Position numbers and translations under genes: made by a program. Under the pieces are notes generated by a model that saw nothing but the letters and a program-made list of their open reading frames with translations, was not told the origin of the DNA and searched no databases. From NCBI GenBank assembly GCA_946647055.1, contig CAMPCT010000140.1, forward strand, positions 1 through 5,774: a stretch of 5,774 nt of DNA. Direction: 5' to 3'. Source of the DNA: an uncultured Atopobium sp. (GTDB taxonomy: Bacteria > Actinomycetota > Coriobacteriia > Coriobacteriales > Atopobiaceae). Shown in pieces: positions 5,362 through 5,774 of this stretch (positions within the stretch are counted from its first letter, which is position 1; every line of letters starts with the position of its first letter).

Positions 5362-5774
5362 CGGGGGTCCGCCTCCCCCATCAGGCGCCCACGGTCGACG
5401 GCACCGATCGACCCTGCCGCCGACAGGATCGAGAGCATGATCGACCCGACGTTGGCTGCCGTGGTGGGATAGTCAAGCGCCATGTCAAGCGCGATGAGAA
5501 CCGCAAGCGCCTCCATGGGGATGCCCATGGTCGTGAGCAGGAGCCCATAGCACACGATCGTCCCGCCCGGGACGGGCGGCGACGCGACAGCATAGAACAG
5601 GCAGGTCAGGCAGAGCCTCGCGTACCAGGACGCGTCGGCCCCGACCCCGTAGACGTTCGCGGCAAAGACCATGTTGATGACGAACACGACGATGATCCCG
5701 GTCTTGCAGAGCACGAGCCCCAGCGGCACCCCAAAGGTCACCTGCTCGTCGTCCACGCCAAGGCGTTCGTGGCA
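5358..5774 (-). CDS. Divergent DAACS/SDF-family cation symporter, C-terminal part (start beyond the right edge)
   Basis: The frame is open from the right edge to TAG at 5360-5358, giving 138 residues. No start is needed here: a GTG at 5756 is internal, since upstream codons read CHERLG, matching the RLG(V) segment that precedes transmembrane helix 7 in this family. PLG (17-19) opens helix 7, PVPGG (67-71) is the HP2 hairpin, and MGIPMEALAVLIALDMALDY (83-102) followed by TTAANV is helix 8. The family moves dicarboxylates or amino acids with Na+ or H+. Two expected motifs are altered. The NMDGT sodium-site motif is CKTGI (23-27). In helix 8, by comparison with archaeal GltPh, the two aspartates (97, 101), Thr105 and Asn108 are kept, but the substrate-binding arginine is Thr104 and the sodium-site aspartate is Ile112. 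Family membership is well supported; substrate and coupling ion are open. Confidence 0.85.
   Translation of the reverse strand, partial: CHERLGVDDEQVTFGVPLGLVLCKTGIIVVFVINMVFAANVYGVGADASWYARLCLTCLFYAVASPPVPGGTIVCYGLLLTTMGIPMEALAVLIALDMALDYPTTAANVGSIMLSILSAAGSIGAVDRGRLMGEADPR

Overview
This 5,774-base window is ordinary, gene-dense chromosomal sequence from a high-GC bacterium. Third codon positions are strongly G/C, which produces many long spurious open frames on the opposite strand. Gene content (an anaerobe-type C_GCAxxG_C_C redox protein, a YugP-type zinc peptidase, RNase D, exonuclease VII, and a divergent cation symporter) together with the codon style suggest an anaerobic actinobacterium, perhaps of the Coriobacteriia (Olsenella/Atopobium-like). 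That placement is inference: there is no rRNA or other marker here to prove it.

Layout. On the minus strand, in transcription order from about 4292 down to position 1, there are six genes in a row: rnd (ribonuclease D), a YugP-family membrane zinc peptidase, xseA and xseB (large and small subunits of exonuclease VII), a HIT-family nucleotide hydrolase, and the 5' part of a C_GCAxxG_C_C family gene that runs off the left edge. Gaps are 90, 6, 66, 21 and 60 nt, and each start has a recognisable ribosome binding site, so the set could be one operon or two or three overlapping transcripts. Diverging from rnd, after a 139-nt intergenic region, a plus-strand gene (4432-5361) encodes a diacylglycerol-kinase/YegS-type lipid kinase. 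Its stop codon overlaps, tail to tail in a shared CTAG, the stop of a minus-strand gene that enters from the right edge and encodes the C-terminal part of a DAACS/SDF-family cation symporter.

Function. rnd, xseA/xseB and the HIT protein share a nucleic-acid/nucleotide turnover theme: 3'-5' RNA trimming, single-stranded DNA degradation into oligonucleotides, and hydrolysis of nucleotide phosphoramidates or related compounds. The YugP peptidase, the lipid kinase and the symporter are membrane-related functions with no obvious pathway link to them. I found no tRNA, rRNA, CRISPR, mobile element, prophage or convincing rho-independent terminator. No new multigene system is evident. The most notable feature is the symporter, which has lost the conserved NMDGT sodium-site motif and the substrate-binding arginine of its family.
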